Below are positions 16,512-18,712 of a stretch of DNA of 18,712 bases, one piece after another. Each line of letters begins with the position of its first letter. Position 1 is the stretch's first letter. This DNA comes from an uncultured Duganella sp. (GTDB lineage: Bacteria; Pseudomonadota; Gammaproteobacteria; Burkholderiales; Burkholderiaceae). The position numbers and the translations under genes were made by a program. Below the pieces are notes generated by a model that saw nothing but the letters and a program-made list of their open reading frames with translations, had not been told where the DNA came from and ran no database searches. The stretch spans positions 1 to 18,712 of the forward strand of contig CAMLRG010000100.1 of NCBI GenBank assembly GCA_946482335.1, written 5' to 3'.

Positions 16512-17227
16512 GCCACCATGGCGGCGATGGTGCTGCCGGGATGGTCGAATTCGCGCTGCACGGCGTCGCGCAGGGCTTCCGATTTCAATGCTTCCAGGGC
16601 CGCGCTGCTGGCCTTGGCCACTTCTTCATCTTCACCCAGGCGGCGCAGCACTTCCACCACCAGCCTGACTTCCTTGGTGTAGTTCAGGACGAAGGCCAGC
16701 AATTGCGGGGCCGATGACGTGTTGCCGCGCCTGGCCAGGTCTTCGGCGAAGTCGTTGACGCGCTTGGCCAGGGCGGTGATGCGCGCCACAGGGTCGGGCA
16801 GGTAGCGCCGCGCGATCTGGAAGTCTTCCACCGCCACCAGGGCGGGCAGGGCGAGTTCGGCGCAGTCTTTGGCCAGTTCGGGCAACTGGGCGTCGAGCTG
16901 GGTAAACAGTTCGTGAGTGGCGCGCTCTTCGCCGAGGGCGCTGTTGATGGCGCTGACGTCGTGGAAGCGGGCCAGGGTGGCGCCGCCGTTCAGGATGCGC
17001 TGGGTGTCGCGGTCGCGGATGGCTTGCAGGGCGCGGCGCGCCAGGGGGAATTGTTCGGCGAGGTATATCCAGTCGCGCAGGGCGAACGACAGGCGCACGC
17101 CGGCCAGGGATGGGTCTTCTTCAAGCGCGTGCTCGTGGAACCACAGGTGGTCGCGTAGCGCGTCTTCGTATTTGCCGGCCAGGCGCGCATTGCGGGCGCG
17201 CTCAAGGACTTCGTGGGCTTGGCTCAT
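16481..17227 (-). CDS. Conserved-looking protein of unknown function, helical repeat type
   Basis: 248 residues, soluble, predicted mostly helical. The N-terminal part (ARNARLAGKYEDALRDHLWFHEHALEED, then LAGVRLSFALRDWIYLAEQFPLARRAL) resembles TPR-like packing and matches a pattern (FHEHALE, GVRLSFAL.W) I recall from uncharacterised proteins in several bacterial groups; no function is known to me. No catalytic motif is visible. ATG 17227 is preceded by AGAGGT on the minus strand at a good distance. A small hairpin (CTCAT/ATGAG, plus-strand 17236-17249) overlaps this ribosome binding site. The 3' end overlaps cbiX by 31 bases, so the two transcripts converge. Upstream lies the larger palindromic element, then cobA on the same strand. 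A link to sulfur or siroheme metabolism would be guesswork. Confidence 0.8.
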   Translation of the reverse strand: MSQAHEVLERARNARLAGKYEDALRDHLWFHEHALEEDPSLAGVRLSFALRDWIYLAEQFPLARRALQAIRDRDTQRILNGGATLARFHDVSAINSALGEERATHELFTQLDAQLPELAKDCAELALPALVAVEDFQIARRYLPDPVARITALAKRVNDFAEDLARRGNTSSAPQLLAFVLNYTKEVRLVVEVLRRLGEDEEVAKASSAALEALKSEALRDAVQREFDHPGSTIAAMVAHAKGNDDKQ

Positions 17228-17266
17228 CTTTACCTCTCATTTTTATGAGGTCGGTATTGTACGCCC

Positions 17267-17367
17267 AAACCGGTAAACCAGGGTCAGACCCAAGGGTCTG
17301 CCCCCTGTCGGCACAGCGTGCAGTGGAGGGGTCTGACCCTGCGGGTCAGACCCCGGTTTACCGGTTT
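17267..17367. repeat. Palindromic extragenic element, double-hairpin (REP-doublet-like)
   Basis: A 101-bp element with perfect 13-bp terminal inverted repeats, AAACCGGTAAACC (17267-17279) and GGTTTACCGGTTT (17355-17367). Inside are two hairpins. The left one has arms GGGTCAGACCC (17281-17291) and GGGTCTGCCCC (17294-17304), with one mismatch and loop AA. The right one has arms GGGGTCTGACCC (17328-17339) and GGGTCAGACCCC (17343-17354), perfect, with loop TGC. The spacer holds a minor CTGT/ACAG dyad (17305-17316). It lies between two minus-strand genes and includes the stop codon of cobA (17358-17360). It is related to the element at 10288-10338. No T-tract follows the stems. Plausible roles are mRNA 3'-end protection or partial termination, as for REP sequences; this is inference. 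Confidence 0.85.
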
Positions 17368-18074
17368 TGGTGAGTGCGCGCCGCCATCGCCTGTCCCAGC
17401 ATCACCAGCACCGGCCCATGCGCAGCCGGCAGTCCGTGCGCCAGTTCGGCCAGGGTAATCCGCTCCACGCGCTGATCGGGGCGGCTGACATTCTCGATCA
17501 CCACCACCGGCGTATCCGGCGCCCGCCCCTGCGACAACAGGTTGTTGGCCGTCGCGATGGCTTCCCGCCCCCCCATATACTGCACCAGCGTATCGGTGGA
17601 CGGGATGGTCAATTCTTCCGGATGCCCCGGCGCGGTGGACGAGGTAAAGAAGGCCACGCTGCGCGCCACGCCCCGTTTGGTCAGCGGCTGCCGCGTCGCC
17701 GCCGCGGCAGCCACGGCGGTCGTGATGCCAGGCACGACTTCGACCTCGATGCCATGCTGCTCCAGCGCCGACAATTCCTCGTCCGCACGGCCGAACAGCA
17801 TCGGATCCCCGCCCTTGAGACGCACCACGTTACCGTAGCGCGCCGCGCAGTCCACCAGTTGCTGGTTGATGAAATTTTGTGCCGTCGAGCGTTGGCCGGC
17901 ACGTTTGCCGACCGAGATCTTTTCCGCTTGCGGGCAGAGCTCCAGCATTTCCTCGGTCACCAGCGCGTCGTACAGCACCACGTCCGCTTGCGCCAGGAGG
18001 CGCGCGCCCCGCATGGTGATCAAGTCCTGCGCCCCGGGTCCAGCTCCGATCAAATACACTTTCCCGTACGGCAT
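17358..18074 (-). CDS. cobA: Uroporphyrinogen-III C-methyltransferase
   Basis: Adds two methyl groups from S-adenosylmethionine to uroporphyrinogen III, giving precorrin-2 for siroheme (and cobalamin). The 238-residue length is that of the monofunctional SUMT, not the fused CysG. Visible motifs: GAGPGAQDLITMRG at the N-terminus, VVLYDALV, VRLKGGDPMLFGR (SAM and substrate loop), and VVPGITTAVAAAAATRQPLTKRG. As I recall the family, the last block more often reads LTHR, so Lys133 may be a substitution. ATG 18074 is preceded by AGGAG (plus-strand 18082-18086). The gene follows cysN by 24 bases, so they form an operon, matching the need for siroheme in sulfite reductase. The last three codons and the stop (CAAAACCGGTAA) come from the outer arm of the palindromic element. 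The name sumT is equally used. Confidence 0.94.
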   Translation of the reverse strand: MPYGKVYLIGAGPGAQDLITMRGARLLAQADVVLYDALVTEEMLELCPQAEKISVGKRAGQRSTAQNFINQQLVDCAARYGNVVRLKGGDPMLFGRADEELSALEQHGIEVEVVPGITTAVAAAAATRQPLTKRGVARSVAFFTSSTAPGHPEELTIPSTDTLVQYMGGREAIATANNLLSQGRAPDTPVVVIENVSRPDQRVERITLAELAHGLPAAHGPVLVMLGQAMAARTHQNR

Positions 18075-18098
18075 GCGCAGGCTCCTGTCTGGCGATGG

Positions 18099-18712
18099 TT
18101 ACTCGCCGAGGCGGATCATGCCAGCGGCTACTGTCTGGTGCGTGACCTCATCGATCAGGATGAAGGCGCCGGTGGCGCGGATGTCCGAATAGGCATCCGC
18201 GGCCAATGGCTGCTGCACGGTCAGCGCGATGCGCGCTACGTCGTTCAGCTTTAACGCCTCAGCATCGTGACGCTGCTGGGTGTTGATGTCAAGGATGGAA
18301 TCGATTTTCGTGACTTTGGCAGCGGTCTGCCTGGTGCCGTGCTTGATCCAGTACTTGCGGCGCAGGTCCAGCGGCTCTTCCGACAGCCAGCACACGTCGG
18401 CGCTGACTTGCTTGAGCAGGGTGGCCGGCTGCGCGCTGGAAGCCAGCAGGTCGCCGCGCGACACGTCCACATATTCTTCCAGCACGATGGTGACCGACTG
18501 GCCGGCGCTGGCCGAAGGCAGCGAACCGTCGAATGTGACGATGTCCTTGACCGTGGCGGTCTGGCCGGAAGGCTGCACCACCAGCTTGTCGCCCACCGCA
18601 ACGTTGCCCGCTTCGATGCGGCCCATATAGCCGCGGAAGTCGTTCGCCTCGTGGCCATTGTGGCGCGCCACCAGCTGCACCGGGAAGCGGAAGGCGGAGT
18701 TGTGCGATTCGT
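18099..18712 (-). CDS. cysN: Sulfate adenylyltransferase subunit 1, 5' end outside window
   Basis: GTPase subunit of ATP sulfurylase, which activates sulfate to adenosine phosphosulfate with CysD. Only the C-terminal half is present: about 203 residues plus stop, with the frame open to the window end. The visible part begins at the end of the G domain linker (SAFRFPVQLVARHNGHE). It continues with the EF-Tu-like beta-barrel domain 2 (DFRGYMGRIEAGNVAVGD, TVKDIVTFDG, EEYVDVSRGDLL) and a last barrel (KYWIKHGTRQTAAKVTKID ending AAGMIRLGE). The GTP-binding motifs would lie outside the window, so they cannot be checked. The protein ends without an APS kinase extension, so it is CysN rather than a CysNC fusion. 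cobA follows 24 bases downstream. No start inside the window is credible. Confidence 0.93.
   Translation of the reverse strand, partial: ESHNSAFRFPVQLVARHNGHEANDFRGYMGRIEAGNVAVGDKLVVQPSGQTATVKDIVTFDGSLPSASAGQSVTIVLEEYVDVSRGDLLASSAQPATLLKQVSADVCWLSEEPLDLRRKYWIKHGTRQTAAKVTKIDSILDINTQQRHDAEALKLNDVARIALTVQQPLAADAYSDIRATGAFILIDEVTHQTVAAGMIRLGE

Noticed and set aside
17267..17367. Repeats considered as a CRISPR array or an insertion sequence
   Set aside because: There is no regular repeat-spacer unit and no transposase frame. The element is 101 bp and palindromic throughout.
1..18712. A new defence, secretion or biosynthetic system
   Set aside because: Apart from two unknown proteins, a small motif protein and a lipoprotein, all genes are familiar metabolic, envelope, repair or signalling genes. 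Nothing groups the unknowns into a multi-gene system.

Overview
The window is a piece of a high-G+C chromosome, most likely from a betaproteobacterium of the Oxalobacteraceae type (Massilia, Janthinobacterium, Duganella or a relative). That placement is inferred from protein character and gene order: prpB-prpC-acnD-prpF, divergent pepA and lptFG, and cysN-cobA. It was not established by a database search. Almost all of it is ordinary chromosomal coding sequence. There is no rRNA, tRNA, CRISPR array, transposase or phage structural gene that I can see.

Layout. (1) Positions 1-5768, plus strand: the methylcitrate cycle for propionate breakdown in its AcnD/PrpF version, with prpB (5' end outside the window), prpC, acnD and prpF packed as one operon. 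(2) 5707-6831, minus strand: an unrecognised protein with a glycosyltransferase-like DxD motif, whose 3' end overlaps prpF. (3) 6980-10276, plus: a large cytoplasmic c-di-GMP protein with an N-terminal PAS-like region, four similar tandem PAS modules, GGDEF and EAL. A good sigma70-type promoter lies just upstream. (4) 10339-11100, minus: exodeoxyribonuclease III. (5) 11101-11458: an A+T-rich non-coding spacer, then a small unknown protein and a lipoprotein, closed by a bidirectional terminator. (6) 12312-13808, minus: leucyl aminopeptidase PepA, divergent from lptF-lptG (the inner-membrane part of the LPS exporter), which runs on into a short CbiX/SirB-type chelatase gene. (7) 16481-17227, minus: a conserved-looking protein of unknown function. 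(8) 17358-18712, minus: cobA/sumT and the 3' half of cysN, a sulfate-assimilation and siroheme pair.

How the genes work together. The prp operon takes propionyl-CoA and oxaloacetate to pyruvate and succinate. CysN activates sulfate. CobA makes precorrin-2 and the CbiX/SirB-like protein can insert the metal, so these two together could serve the siroheme of sulfite reductase. LptF and LptG supply the permease of LPS export.

The most interesting non-gene signal is a pair of related palindromic extragenic elements, at 10288-10338 and 17267-17367. Both are built from a near-palindromic 11-mer, GGGTCWGACCC, framed by AAACCGG/CCGGTTT-type outer arms, and both directly abut or contain the stop codon of a minus-strand gene. 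The larger one has two hairpins inside 13-bp perfect terminal inverted repeats, like a REP doublet. A T:A to G:C change between the two copies keeps a stem pair intact.
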